This document shows, piece by piece, positions 33,294 through 42,796 of a stretch of DNA of 64,000 nt. Within the stretch, counting starts at the first letter, position 1. Each line of letters opens with the position of its first letter. Source of the DNA: RGIG9608 sp045602425 (GTDB taxonomy: Bacteria > Bacteroidota > Bacteroidia > Bacteroidales > Paludibacteraceae); contig JAZSBO010000026.1 in assembly GCA_045602425.1 (NCBI GenBank), positions 1-64,000 of the forward strand, written 5' to 3'. A program made the position numbers and the translations under genes. Below the pieces are notes generated by a model that made no database searches, was not told the DNA's origin, and saw only the letters and a list, made by a program, of their open reading frames with translations.

Positions 33294-33338
33294 CTTACAA
33301 GCAGAGGGTCGGCGGTTCGAATCCGTCAACGCCCACCA
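33294..33338 (+). repeat. Attachment site: 3' part of tRNA-Val(UAC)
   Basis: From the anticodon loop on (CTTACAA, anticodon TAC) this matches a tRNA 3' half: anticodon stem GCAGA, variable loop GGGTC, T arm GGCGG-TTCGAAT-CCGTC, acceptor strand AACGCCC, then ACCA. The 5' half is missing: upstream comes unrelated AT-rich DNA. This is what integration into the tRNA gene leaves at the right end. The complete gene should be at the left end outside the window. Confidence 0.88.
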
Positions 33339-33347
33339 CTGAAAATC

Positions 33348-33378
33348 AAGCACTTACAAAAAATGTAAGTGCTTTTTT
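33348..33378 (+). terminator. Terminator of the original tRNA gene
   Basis: An 11-bp stem AAGCACTTACA/TGTAAGTGCTT with a 5-base loop, followed by T. It belongs to the chromosome and lies just after the tRNA 3' end. Confidence 0.85.
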
Positions 33379-33390
33379 GTTATATAAAAA

Positions 33391-33813
33391 TTATTCTACT
33401 TTAAACCAATCCATTGTTCTTCCCCAAAAACCTCTTTTGTCAAGCGAACCACGCACTTTAAGCACATTTCCTTCTACTTTCATCGAACAATGGTAAGTTT
33501 TTCCGTTAGCAGGGTCGTAAATAACACCACCTGTATATTCCTTTCCATTCCATTTTAAACCACTAAGCATATTTAAACCCATAAGTTTTCGAGATCGGAG
33601 CTTAGCATCTGGATTATTACTATCTAAAGTTGGAGACCCATCAGGTCTTGTAGGTTTTTGCAACCATACAATCTTCCCGTTAAATACATTACCCGAACGA
33701 TAAACCTCCACAATAGCCGTTCCACTTTCAAGTTTCCACTTACCTACAACATCTTGTGCTACCATCCAAAAAGGCACAAGTAAAAACATTGTACTAATAA
33801 AAATCTTTTTCAT
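33391..33813 (-). CDS. DUF2147 secreted protein
   Basis: The first 20 residues (KKIFISTMFLLVPFWMVAQ) are a signal peptide, followed by the DUF2147 lipocalin-like beta fold (DVVGKWKLESGTAIVEVY, GKTYHCSMKVEG, LKVRGSLD). At 140 residues it is full length for that family. The start is chosen at the methionine of the signal peptide (33813); a longer frame upstream is non-coding by position. A TACCTTTG box on the minus strand (33853-33846) lies 33 bases upstream. Role unknown, likely periplasmic ligand binding. Confidence 0.85.
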   Translation of the reverse strand: MKKIFISTMFLLVPFWMVAQDVVGKWKLESGTAIVEVYRSGNVFNGKIVWLQKPTRPDGSPTLDSNNPDAKLRSRKLMGLNMLSGLKWNGKEYTGGVIYDPANGKTYHCSMKVEGNVLKVRGSLDKRGFWGRTMDWFKVE

Positions 33814-33845
33814 TTCCTTAATTATATTTAATTTAAAATTCGGCA

Positions 33846-33853
33846 CAAAGGTA
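33846..33853 (-). promoter_or_regulatory. -7 box for the DUF2147 gene
   Basis: TACCTTTG on the minus strand matches TAnnTTTG. No clear TTTG at the proper distance. Confidence 0.5.
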
Positions 33854-33940
33854 CAAAAACTGCACACTTATATCTATTTTGTGCAAAAAAAAAATAAGAA
33901 TACATTGTTCTTTCTCCAATAAAGAAAGATTTAAATATTG

Positions 33941-33948
33941 TACATTTG
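33941..33948 (+). promoter_or_regulatory. -7 box for the patatin gene
   Basis: TACATTTG matches TAnnTTTG, 18 bases before the ATG at 33967. It overlaps an alternative TTG start at 33946, which argues for the ATG. Confidence 0.5.
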
Positions 33949-33966
33949 CAACATATTTTTATAAAA

Positions 33967-34813
33967 ATGAAAACAGCATTAGTATTAGAAGGTGGGGCTA
34001 TGCGAGGCTTGTACACCGCAGGAGTCTTGGATGTTTTTTTAAATAATAAAATTGAAACAGATGCTGTTTATGGTACTTCGGCAGGAATTTTGTTTGGCGT
34101 AAATTACATTTCGAAACAACGTGGACGAACTATCCGTTATAACAAAACGTATGCATCCAACCCTCGTTATATGGGATTTCGTTCGCTATTAACCACAGGA
34201 AATATCATCAATAAAGATTTTGCTTTCTACGAGATTCCATTTAAACTTGACGTATTCGACCAAGATACCTTTAGTAAATCAAAAACGAAACTCTATGCCA
34301 CAGTTACTAACGTACACACAGGACAGGTAGAATATCATCAAGTAAGCAATGTGCTTCAACAAATGGAAATTTTACGTGCGACATCGGCAATGCCTTTTGT
34401 TTCAAAAATGGTAAAACTTGACGAACAATATTATCTTGATGGCGGACTTGCCGACAGTATTCCTTTAAAAAAAATGCATCGACGATGGATATGAAAAAAT
34501 AATCGTCGTTCTAACACGACCTTTAGGTTATAAAAAACAGAAATCAAGCCGTTTGCCAGCAAAACTTTTCTACAAAAAATATCCTAATTTGATAAATACC
34601 ATCAATTCTCGATATATAATGTACAATAAGCAAATCGCTTTTATCGAAGAATTAGAAAAAAAAGGGAAAATTATAGTTGTCCGACCATCAAAGAGAATAA
34701 AACTCGGAAGAATAGAAAAAGATACAGAACGACTACAAGCAATATACGATTTAGGAATAAACGATTGCAAGAATCTCATCGAAACAATAAAAATGTACCT
34801 CTACCAAAAATAA
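33967..34813 (+). pseudogene. Patatin-like phospholipase, frameshifted in an A8 tract
   Basis: The N-terminal part has the oxyanion glycines (LVLEGGAMRGLYTAGV), the nucleophile GTSAG (near residue 40) and the DGG of the Ser-Asp dyad (YLDGGLADSIPLK). The frame breaks at eight A (34467-34474): seven would join DSIPLKK to CIDDGYEKIIVV and continue to the stop at 34811. Both halves match patatin/YjjU-type esterases of about 280 residues. The break may be a real mutation, phase variation, slippage during expression, or a sequencing error. All catalytic residues lie before it. Confidence 0.85.
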
Positions 34814-34862
34814 TAAGCAGAACTTTGTTCTGCTTATTTCACAAAAACGTATAACAGGCAAA

Positions 34863-35678
34863 TTACCCTATTCGCTTAATCATTTCTTTCATTATTAAAG
34901 TCATTTTAGGTTGAGCCGCATTTCCCATCAATTGAACCTCTTCGTGTGAGATTTCAACAATTTTTCCGGGAACACCTAAATCAGTAATTATAGAAACTCC
35001 AAAACATTTCATTCCCATATGATTTGCCACAATAACCTCAGGGACTGTACTCATTCCAACCGCATCAGAACCAATTGTTCTGTAATACTTATATTCGGCA
35101 GGAGTTTCAAAAGTTGGTCCTTGAGTGCCAGCGTAAACACCTTGTTGCAACTTGATGCCATTTTCAGCGGCTATCTCAAAAGCCATTTCTATTAATTTTT
35201 TATCGTATGGTTCGTGCATATCAGGGAATCGTGGTCCAAATTCCTCGAAATTTTTCCCACGCAAAGGATTTTCAGGGAACATATTCAAATGGTCATTTAT
35301 AACCATCAAATCACCAATTTCATAATCAGGATTTACTCCTCCCGAAGCATTCGACACAAACAAAGTTTCTATTCCTAACAACTTCATTACCCGAATAGGA
35401 AATGTCACTTGTTTCATATCGTAACCTTCGTAGTAATGAAAGCGACCTTTCATTGCAAGAATATCTTTCCCTCCCAATTTTCCAACAATCAAACAGCCAC
35501 TATGCCCTTCGACTGTTGACACAGGAAAATTCGGTATCTCTTGATACGGAATTGAAATACTATCAGTAATCTGTTCTGCTAAATTACCAAGTCCCGTTCC
35601 TAAAATAATCCCAACTTTTGGTTGAGTAGTGATTTTCGACTTAAGAAAATCTGCCGTTTCTTTTACCATTCCTAACAT
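34863..35678 (-). CDS. punA: Purine-nucleoside phosphorylase
   Basis: The enzyme phosphorolyses purine nucleosides to base and ribose 1-phosphate in purine salvage. Family marks are GIILGTGLGNLAEQI at the N-terminus, VEGHSGCLIVGKL with the phosphate-binding His, and SNASGGVNPDYEIGDLMVINDH. Trimeric PNPs have about 270 residues, as here (271). The start is at MLGMVKETADF (35678); it overlaps the end of lpxK by 38 bases, so translation is probably coupled to that gene. It is the last gene of a sppA-lpxK-punA operon. Confidence 0.93.
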   Translation of the reverse strand: MLGMVKETADFLKSKITTQPKVGIILGTGLGNLAEQITDSISIPYQEIPNFPVSTVEGHSGCLIVGKLGGKDILAMKGRFHYYEGYDMKQVTFPIRVMKLLGIETLFVSNASGGVNPDYEIGDLMVINDHLNMFPENPLRGKNFEEFGPRFPDMHEPYDKKLIEMAFEIAAENGIKLQQGVYAGTQGPTFETPAEYKYYRTIGSDAVGMSTVPEVIVANHMGMKCFGVSIITDLGVPGKIVEISHEEVQLMGNAAQPKMTLIMKEMIKRIG

Positions 35679-36735
35679 AGTTAATAATTTGATCTTTAAA
35701 GGTTTCTTCAGCATTGCACAAAAATTTCACATGCAATGGTATCGTATAAATATCGTTTTTCAAAATTTTGGGAACATTCGTGTCAGAATAAATTCGTGCC
35801 GCATCTTTTTCAGTAACCAATATCAACTTCTTTTTACCTTTCATTGTGGTATATTTTTTTGCTATGCGAGCCCAATTTTCTTTTGTGAAAGCATGATGAT
35901 CAGAAAATCGTATCGTCTCATACTTACCAATATTTTCCAAAATATAGCGATACAATGGTTCTGGCGATGCAACTCCCGTAACTATCAGAATTTGAGTTTC
36001 ACGTTTTCGAAGTAATTCGGCAGAATAACATTTTTTCTCATCAAACAAGTTGTACACATTACCATAGTCAAAACACGAAAAGAAAAGTCGCTGTGAGGGA
36101 GAAAAATTCAAATTCTTATCAATAATACGCATCTCTATAGGACGCATATTTTGCGGACATTTTGTTACGATTAAAATATCAGCACGATAACGCTCGCTTG
36201 CAGGCTCACGCAAACGCCCCATCGGCAAAAGAAAATCTTCGTAAATCAATTGATTATAATCGATTAACAATATTGACAATCCTGCCGAAACAAAGCGATA
36301 TTGATAAGCGTCATCAAGAACGAAAACCTGCGGAGAGTCTTTTTGCGACAATAAATTTTGAATCGCTCTTTCGCGTTTAACATCAACAGCTACAAACGCA
36401 TCAGGAAATTTCTTTTTTATTTGAAAAGGTTCATCACCAATTTCTATAGCAGTAGATTTTTGTGATGCTAAAACATATCCACGAGTTTTACGTTTGTAAC
36501 CGCGACTTACCACTGCAACTTTAATTCCTAAATCTTTAAGTAACGAAAGGACATATTCGGTATGAGGAGTTTTCCCCGTTCCTCCAATTGTAATATTTCC
36601 AATCGAAATGACTGGTATTTCAAACTTTTTCTCATTCAAAATACCAAAATCGAACATTTTATTCCTTATCCTTACCACCAAACCATAAAGCAAGGAAAAT
36701 GGGAAAAGAAACAATATTTTAAAAAATTTCTTCAT
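35641..36735 (-). CDS. lpxK: Tetraacyldisaccharide 4'-kinase
   Basis: LpxK phosphorylates the 4' position of the lipid A disaccharide precursor at the inner membrane. The N-terminus has a hydrophobic segment (LFLFPFSLLYGLVVRIRNKMF), then the Walker A-like VISIGNITIGGTGKTP with DDAYQYR downstream, and ends in the LpxK C-terminal domain. The length of 364 is typical for Bacteroidetes. It abuts sppA (stop at 36736) and overlaps punA. Confidence 0.94.
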   Translation of the reverse strand: MKKFFKILFLFPFSLLYGLVVRIRNKMFDFGILNEKKFEIPVISIGNITIGGTGKTPHTEYVLSLLKDLGIKVAVVSRGYKRKTRGYVLASQKSTAIEIGDEPFQIKKKFPDAFVAVDVKRERAIQNLLSQKDSPQVFVLDDAYQYRFVSAGLSILLIDYNQLIYEDFLLPMGRLREPASERYRADILIVTKCPQNMRPIEMRIIDKNLNFSPSQRLFFSCFDYGNVYNLFDEKKCYSAELLRKRETQILIVTGVASPEPLYRYILENIGKYETIRFSDHHAFTKENWARIAKKYTTMKGKKKLILVTEKDAARIYSDTNVPKILKNDIYTIPLHVKFLCNAEETFKDQIINYVRNGKRNGRFS

Positions 36736-38484
36736 TTATTTTATCACAAGGAAATAAGGCATTCGTGCTTGAACAGCATTCCCATTTATCAAATTATCAA
36801 AAGTGTTATTGATATATTCCGAATAGTCAGTAAATAAACTAAACTGCATCTGACTACCTGAAAATTGTTCCAACAATTGTGTAAAAACATCTTTCTTCTC
36901 CGGATAAGAAACAACTTCATACTCTTCTACATCCGCTTTTTCTATTGCTATCGCCAAAGCATCATTCAAATTTCCTAAAACATCAACCAATCCTTTTTCT
37001 TGAGCTTGTTCTCCTGTCCATACTCTTCCTTCTGCAATCGCTTTTATTGCATCAACAGACATAGACCGTCCATCTGCACAACGTTTTACGAACAACTCAT
37101 AACCACGATTTACGCGAGCTTGCATCATCGCAAATTCATCTCCAGACATTGGACGATATAATGCTCCAAAATCACCCATCTCGTTAGTTTTTACACCATC
37201 AAACGAAAGACCCAATTTATCAACTAAACCTTTTGCATTTGGCATTAATCCAAAAATTCCTATCGATCCTGTGATTGTATTAGGTTGTGCTACAATAGTA
37301 TCGGCAATACACGAGATATAATAACCTCCAGATGCTGCATATCCACCCATAGACACAATCAATGGTTTGTTTGCCTCTTTCACCTTACCCAATGCATTCC
37401 ATATTTGTTCAGAGCCAAAAGCACTACCACCAGGTGAATTTACTCGTAATACAACAGCTTTTATATTTTCATCGTCAGCTATTGTAAGCAATTGTTTTGA
37501 TAACTTTTCAGAATCAATATTTTCATCATTATTATTATTACTTCCATCAATTTCCCCTATTGCATAAACAACAGCTATTTTATTTTTCTGATAATTAGTA
37601 TTTTTTGGTAGCATTTTCATTTCTTTAAGAGAACATAATGCTAAATCTTTTTTGTCAGTATCCGTTTTTGCAGCTAATATTTCATCAATATCACACTCAT
37701 AAACCAATGCATCTATCAAGCCATAATTCACTGATTGTGTAGCTTCAGACAAAAAAAGTCCTTTATCCGCAAATTCATTCAGTTTTGCTACTTCAACTCC
37801 ACGAATAGATGATACATCAGTCAAATATTTATTCCATAGCGATTGTGCCATTTGTAATGTTTGTTCTCTATTAGCATCACTCATCTTTTCCAAGATATAA
37901 GGTTCTACGGCAGATTTATATGTTCCAACTTTCACAACCTGCATTTCTACGCCTACCTTATCTAATAAATCTTTAAAGAAAATTGTATGCAAAGAATAAC
38001 CCATAATCTGGAGAATGCCTTCTGGATTCATATAAATCTCATCAGCAACAGATGCAATCTGATACGCCGATTGCGAATAATTATCAGCATAAGCTACTAT
38101 AAATTTTCCATTTGCTTTGAAACGCAACAACGCATCTCTTATTTCCGAAACAGAAGCAGGTGCTGCACCTAAAACTCCGCATTTCAAATAAATACCTTTG
38201 ATATTTTCATTTGTCGAAGCTGCTTCTATTGCAGCTAAAACATCATCTAATCCTATATAAGCCACATCTTCCAATCCAAAAATTCCTGCATAATCAGAGA
38301 GTTCATTACTACGCTCCTGCAAAACTCCATTAAGTTCGAGCTTAAAAACAGAATTAGATTTTATTGAAACAGTAGGTTTGCTCATAGAAGCACCTAATAA
38401 ACCTAACATTACAAACACCCCAATCATTGATACCAATGCAAAACCACATATCACAGCTAACATTGTTTTTAAAAAATTTCTCAT
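36736..38484 (-). CDS. sppA: Signal peptide peptidase SppA, long (67K) form
   Basis: SppA degrades signal peptides in the inner membrane. The N-terminal membrane helix (residues 7-33) anchors it, and two tandem S49 domains follow. The general-base lysine is in VGTYKSAVEPY (about residue 200) and the nucleophile serine in MGGYAASGGYYIS (about 385). The length of 582 residues is that of the long form. It is the first gene of an operon with lpxK and punA. Confidence 0.94.
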   Translation of the reverse strand: MRNFLKTMLAVICGFALVSMIGVFVMLGLLGASMSKPTVSIKSNSVFKLELNGVLQERSNELSDYAGIFGLEDVAYIGLDDVLAAIEAASTNENIKGIYLKCGVLGAAPASVSEIRDALLRFKANGKFIVAYADNYSQSAYQIASVADEIYMNPEGILQIMGYSLHTIFFKDLLDKVGVEMQVVKVGTYKSAVEPYILEKMSDANREQTLQMAQSLWNKYLTDVSSIRGVEVAKLNEFADKGLFLSEATQSVNYGLIDALVYECDIDEILAAKTDTDKKDLALCSLKEMKMLPKNTNYQKNKIAVVYAIGEIDGSNNNNDENIDSEKLSKQLLTIADDENIKAVVLRVNSPGGSAFGSEQIWNALGKVKEANKPLIVSMGGYAASGGYYISCIADTIVAQPNTITGSIGIFGLMPNAKGLVDKLGLSFDGVKTNEMGDFGALYRPMSGDEFAMMQARVNRGYELFVKRCADGRSMSVDAIKAIAEGRVWTGEQAQEKGLVDVLGNLNDALAIAIEKADVEEYEVVSYPEKKDVFTQLLEQFSGSQMQFSLFTDYSEYINNTFDNLINGNAVQARMPYFLVIK

Positions 38485-38619
38485 ACCTTTATTTATTTAA
38501 TTAATTTCACATCACAAATAACAAAATTATTCAAAACAAAGTAACATTATTACAAATAAATATCCAAACGAAATAATAAGTTTTAACAAAAAAATATCAT
38601 TGCATAAAAAAGATATTTT

Positions 38620-38627
38620 TACTTTTG
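38620..38627 (+). promoter_or_regulatory. -7 box for the DUF456 gene
   Basis: TACTTTTG matches TAnnTTTG, 16 bases before the ATG at 38644. An ATTG 17 bp upstream is a weak -33 box. Confidence 0.5.
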
Positions 38628-38643
38628 ATGCAAATAAAACACC

Positions 38644-39126
38644 ATGGATATTTTCTTAATCATTTTAGCGGGAATTTTTCTTGTTATCGGGCTGTTAGGA
38701 GCAATTATCCCTATTCTTCCAGGGCTTCCTTTTAGTTATATTGGACTTTTATTGTTACATTTTTCATCAAAAATTGAGTTTTCTTTAACCTTTTTGATAG
38801 TTTGGCTTGTTATAGTAATAGTACTGCAAGTGTTAGACAACGTTCTTCCTGCTTGGGGAGCAAAAAAATTCGGTGGAAGCAAATGGGGGATTTGGGGAAG
38901 TTTTGTCGGGTTATTCATCGGAATGTTTTTTGGACCAATTGGCATTTTTGTAGGACCATTTGTAGGAGCAATAATAGGCGAAATGCTTTATGGGAAACAA
39001 AGCGAGGAAGCTATAAGGGCTGGAGCTGGAACTTTTATCGGACTGTTTATCAGCACAATAGCAAAACTAATTGTAAGCGGATTGTTCATTTTTTATTATA
39101 TAAAAGAACTTATCGAAGTTTATTAA
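38644..39126 (+). CDS. DUF456 membrane protein
   Basis: This is a membrane protein with five or six hydrophobic helices and glycine-rich loops (LLGAIIPILPGLPFSYIGLL, GPFVGAIIGEMLYG), matching the DUF456 pattern. At 160 residues it is full length. Function is unknown. It is followed 12 bases later by a small exported protein gene. Confidence 0.85.
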   Translation: MDIFLIILAGIFLVIGLLGAIIPILPGLPFSYIGLLLLHFSSKIEFSLTFLIVWLVIVIVLQVLDNVLPAWGAKKFGGSKWGIWGSFVGLFIGMFFGPIGIFVGPFVGAIIGEMLYGKQSEEAIRAGAGTFIGLFISTIAKLIVSGLFIFYYIKELIEVY

Positions 39127-39138
39127 GGTAGAATAATT

Positions 39139-39423
39139 ATGAAAAAAAAACTTTTATACTTATTGATTTTAAGCGTTGTAAACATTTCGCTTTTGTTTAG
39201 TCAAAGATTTATTATTGCTGACGATATTTATTATCAAAAAGGCGATGAATTGATTAATGAGAACTTTGTTGCTGAAGAAGAAACTGACACTATTCATAAT
39301 ATATTGATTTTAGAGCCAGAAATAAGAAATTATGAAGAAGGAACTATTATTTACAAAAACACTGATGGCACAAATGATACTATCTATATATTCGACGACC
39401 CAGAATTTTATTTAAATCCATAA
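39139..39423 (+). CDS. Small exported hypothetical protein, 94 aa
   Basis: A signal peptide (KKKLLYLLILSVVNISLLFS) is followed by a short acidic domain rich in Asp, Glu and Thr. No family is recognised. It lies between the DUF456 gene and the outer-membrane protein gene (15 bases from it), which suggests a shared transcript. Confidence 0.6.
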   Translation: MKKKLLYLLILSVVNISLLFSQRFIIADDIYYQKGDELINENFVAEEETDTIHNILILEPEIRNYEEGTIIYKNTDGTNDTIYIFDDPEFYLNP

Positions 39424-39438
39424 GTCCACAAAAAATTA

Positions 39439-40947
39439 ATGATGATGAAAAAAAGAATCATACTTATTTACATTGCCATTTTTTGCGTTTTTACATGCAA
39501 ATCGCAAGAGATGTTTGATGCACTTGGTTTTACGGAACTACCTATTCAAGGTACTGCACGTGCAATGAGTATGAGTGGTGCTTTTGGAGCATTAGGAGGA
39601 GAACCTACCACTTTAATTACAAACCCCGCAGGATTGGGGATTTATCGAAGTTGCGAAGCCACCCTTTCGCTCTACAACAACTATTCACAACACAAAACAT
39701 CGTCGAACAACAATGACAACAATCGCATTGCATTAAGCCAAGCTTCATACGTTCATGCTATTCTCCCCAAAAACAACAAAGTACTTATAGCATCAAACTT
39801 TGCGTTTTCGTTTAATCGGTTGAAAAATTTCCAAAACAAATACAACTTTAATAATTCTGTTTCTTCTTCGATAACCAATTACATTGCTAAGCAAGCAAAT
39901 GGGATTTCTGAAAATGCACTTCTTGAAAGTAATTATCCTTACGAAAATTCTCGAATAGGTTGGCTTTCGGCATTAGGCTACGGCAATTACCTAATTAAAC
40001 CGTCCGGATTAAAACAATGGGAACCGATGAACAATGCTCAAGTGGCATCGAAATATAAATATGCAGAATCTGGGAGTTTAGATGAAATCAACTTTTCGTA
40101 TGCTGCTAATCTTGCTCATTGGGTTTATTTAGGAGCAAGCGTTGGCATACAAATGCTTGAAAAATCAACAACAAGTCATTATTCCGAAAACTTCTATTCG
40201 TTAAACGAAGAAGAACTATTATTAAGAAATAAAGTTGTTTTTGTTGGTGTTGGCTGGAATTTAAAATTAGGCGTTATTGCTCGTCCAACATCATTTTTTC
40301 GGATAGGATTTGCTTACCATACACCTACATTTTACAGCATTACGCAATACAATACAACCGAAATGGAAAGCCGAAATGTTTTAAACGAGAAAAACGCTTT
40401 GGTCGATGTATCATCGTCAACAGGCGATGGCTACGACAAATATCAACTACAAACGCCTTCTCGTTTCCTTTTTAGCACCGCTTTCATCATCAAGAAAAAA
40501 GGGCTTATTGACATTGATTACGAACTTGTTGATTATCGTACGATGCTTTACGCCGACAATTTTTCGGCAGATAAATTCTACAACGAAAATCAGTTCATAC
40601 AAAATCACGCAAAAATCAATCACACACTGAAAATAGGTGGAGAATATCGCGTTCTTGATTTTCTTTCACTACGAGTGGGAGGAGCTTTTTCTACACCAAC
40701 AAACGACAATAGTGTAGCAAAATCTTTACCGAAAAACACCCTACGCACCGATTTAGAGTCAGTTGCAACAGCATGGTCGTACAACATAAGTGGCGGTATT
40801 GGATTCCGATGGACATATTGGGGAATTGATTTAGCTTATCAGTACCAACACCAATATACTAAATTCACACCCTTTGCTGGAGCAACAAATACAAACCTAA
40901 CCAATTGTTACCATAACATTTTACTGACAGGATCTTTTCGTTTCTAA
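39439..40947 (+). CDS. FadL/OmpP1-type outer-membrane protein
   Basis: A signal peptide is followed by the sequence MSMSGAFGALGGEPTTLITN and PAGLG near residue 60, which marks the N-terminal hatch of OmpP1/FadL/TodX-type barrels in Bacteroidetes. Amphipathic beta strands continue to a C-terminal phenylalanine (LLTGSFRF), a signature of outer-membrane barrels. Such proteins import hydrophobic compounds. The 502-residue length agrees. Three initial Met codons leave the exact start open by a few residues. Confidence 0.85.
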   Translation: MMMKKRIILIYIAIFCVFTCKSQEMFDALGFTELPIQGTARAMSMSGAFGALGGEPTTLITNPAGLGIYRSCEATLSLYNNYSQHKTSSNNNDNNRIALSQASYVHAILPKNNKVLIASNFAFSFNRLKNFQNKYNFNNSVSSSITNYIAKQANGISENALLESNYPYENSRIGWLSALGYGNYLIKPSGLKQWEPMNNAQVASKYKYAESGSLDEINFSYAANLAHWVYLGASVGIQMLEKSTTSHYSENFYSLNEEELLLRNKVVFVGVGWNLKLGVIARPTSFFRIGFAYHTPTFYSITQYNTTEMESRNVLNEKNALVDVSSSTGDGYDKYQLQTPSRFLFSTAFIIKKKGLIDIDYELVDYRTMLYADNFSADKFYNENQFIQNHAKINHTLKIGGEYRVLDFLSLRVGGAFSTPTNDNSVAKSLPKNTLRTDLESVATAWSYNISGGIGFRWTYWGIDLAYQYQHQYTKFTPFAGATNTNLTNCYHNILLTGSFRF

Positions 40948-40999
40948 AAATGTAACAGAATTGTCATATTTTTTTTAATGTTAATAAAATTGCACTCTC

Positions 41000-41007
41000 T
41001 ATCTTTG
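41000..41007 (+). promoter_or_regulatory. -7 box for the first Na/Pi cotransporter gene
   Basis: TATCTTTG matches TAnnTTTG, 34 bases before the ATG at 41042. No clear TTTG at the right distance. Confidence 0.5.
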
Positions 41008-41041
41008 GCAAAAAATAATTAACATTAAATATCTTTATAGT

Positions 41042-42745
41042 ATGGAATGGAGTTTTATTGATATTCTTACACTTATTGGGTCGTTAGGGATTTTCCTTTT
41101 CGGGATGAAAATGATGAGCGAAGCCTTACAAAAAGCAGCGGGGAATCGATTGAGAACTATTTTAGCAGCAATGACTTCGAACCGCTTTTTGGGCATTTTA
41201 ACAGGTTTTTTAATTACAGCCATTATACAATCATCATCGGCAACAACCGTGATGGTTGTTAGTTTTGTCAATGCAGGACTACTTTCGCTATCTCAAGCTT
41301 TTGGAGTAATAATGGGTGCCAATGTCGGTACAACAATTACGGCATGGATTGTTTCACTTTTCGGATTCAAAGTTGACATTTCTACTTTTGCTATTCCAAT
41401 TATCGCATTTTCGGTTCCTCTACTTTTCTCAAAGCACAATTCAAGACGCTACATCGGTGAAATTATAATGGGATTTTCGCTCTTGTTTCTTGGTATTGGT
41501 TTGTTAAAAGAATCCGTTCCTGATATTAGCCAACATCCCGAAATACTTGAGTTTTTGGGGAACTATACAAGTATGGGATTTGTATCGGTATTGCTATTTC
41601 TGTTAGTTGGGACTTTACTTACTATCATTGTACAATCATCAAGTGCAACAATGGCTATCACACTCATCATGTGTAGTCAAGGATGGATAGATTTTCAAAT
41701 GGCAGCGGCAATAGTTTTAGGCGAAAATATCGGTACAACAATTACGGCAAACATAGCAGCTTGGTCGGGTAATATAGCAGCAAAGAGAGCAGCCTTCTCT
41801 CACTTGCTCTTCAATTTATGTGGAGTTATGTGGATGCTTATTGTTTTTTACCCATTCACAAACATGATACTTTCACTTGTAGAAAAAATAGGGCCATCGA
41901 ATCCTGCTGAAGTTTCAGCATTTGCATTGTCGCTGTTCCATACGTCATTCAACATTTGCAATATTTGTATCCTTGTTTGGTTTAGCAACTATATTGTAAA
42001 ATTTATTGAAAAAGTTATCAAGAAAAAATCTGTTCCAGAAAATGAGAAAGATGAAATCTTTCATCTACAATACATATCTACGGGCTTACTCTCAACTTCC
42101 GAATTATCTATTTTGCAAGTAAGTAAAGAGATTGTAGTATATAGCGAACGTACACAACGAATGCTGAATCAAGTACGCGATTTGTTGTGCGAAGACGAAA
42201 CCATTGAGTTCACAAAGCGTTATAGTCGCATCGAAAAATACGAGAATATCAGCGACCGTATGGAAATTGAGATTGCTAATTATTTAACAGCATTAGCAAG
42301 CGGCAGACTCAGCAACGAAAGCAAGAAACAAATTCAGATAAAACTGCGTATCATTTCCGAAATCGAAAGCATCGGCGATTCTTGCTACAACATTGCTCGC
42401 ATTCTTCAACGCAAACGTGAACAAGAAGTTGAATTCACTCAAAACATTAGCAAACAGATTCAAACAATGTTTGAACTCATTGATAGAGCTATGACACAAA
42501 TGGTGGTTTGTTTGCGTAACGATAATCTGCATTTATCAGAAATTCATAAATCGCAAAATTTCGAAAATGAAATCAACAATCTTCGCAACCAATTCAAAAA
42601 TCAAAATGTAGAAGATGTGAACAATGGGAAATATCCTTATGGTGTAAGTACACTCTATATGGATATTATCGTAGAATGTGAGAAAATAGGTGATTACATT
42701 ATAAACGCTGTAGAAGCTGCCGCCGATTTTAAAAAGGAAAAATAA
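41042..42745 (+). CDS. Na/Pi cotransporter family protein with PhoU-like domain (copy 1)
   Basis: The N-terminal 310 residues form two inverted repeats of the Na/Pi cotransporter (PF02690) family, each with the QSSSATT-type motif (IIQSSSATTVMVVSF and IVQSSSATMAITLIM). The C-terminal 220 residues are a PhoU-like helical bundle. It likely exports or imports phosphate in exchange with sodium, with the PhoU domain giving regulation. It is a close paralogue of the gene at 46033; the restriction island lies between the two. Confidence 0.92.
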   Translation: MEWSFIDILTLIGSLGIFLFGMKMMSEALQKAAGNRLRTILAAMTSNRFLGILTGFLITAIIQSSSATTVMVVSFVNAGLLSLSQAFGVIMGANVGTTITAWIVSLFGFKVDISTFAIPIIAFSVPLLFSKHNSRRYIGEIIMGFSLLFLGIGLLKESVPDISQHPEILEFLGNYTSMGFVSVLLFLLVGTLLTIIVQSSSATMAITLIMCSQGWIDFQMAAAIVLGENIGTTITANIAAWSGNIAAKRAAFSHLLFNLCGVMWMLIVFYPFTNMILSLVEKIGPSNPAEVSAFALSLFHTSFNICNICILVWFSNYIVKFIEKVIKKKSVPENEKDEIFHLQYISTGLLSTSELSILQVSKEIVVYSERTQRMLNQVRDLLCEDETIEFTKRYSRIEKYENISDRMEIEIANYLTALASGRLSNESKKQIQIKLRIISEIESIGDSCYNIARILQRKREQEVEFTQNISKQIQTMFELIDRAMTQMVVCLRNDNLHLSEIHKSQNFENEINNLRNQFKNQNVEDVNNGKYPYGVSTLYMDIIVECEKIGDYIINAVEAAADFKKEK

Positions 42746-42773
42746 AAGAAACTCCTTGTCTCAAATTCTTAAG

Positions 42774-42796
42774 GGCAGAGTTTTTCTCTGCCTTTT
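42774..42796 (+). terminator. Terminator after Na/Pi cotransporter copy 1
   Basis: A 7-bp perfect stem GGCAGAG/CTCTGCC with a 5-base T loop, followed by TTTT. Confidence 0.85.

Larger units (their letters stand above)
1..33338. mobile_element. Right-hand part of an integrated phage-like element
   Basis: The element covers everything from the window start to a 3' tRNA-Val(UAC) fragment at 33294-33338, after which ordinary chromosomal genes begin. Every gene in it reads on the + strand, in the order regulators, replication-type genes, structural genes, lysis genes, DNA-processing genes and a cargo gene, which is phage-like. Lysis functions (holin-like protein, amidase) and a fibre are recognisable. 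No terminase, portal, tape measure or tail-tube gene is seen. Several structural-region genes carry one membrane segment, which suggests a tailless membrane-containing phage. The left end and integrase are outside the window. Other possibilities are a phage-plasmid or a defective relic, but the open frames are intact, so it is probably functional. Confidence 0.85.
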
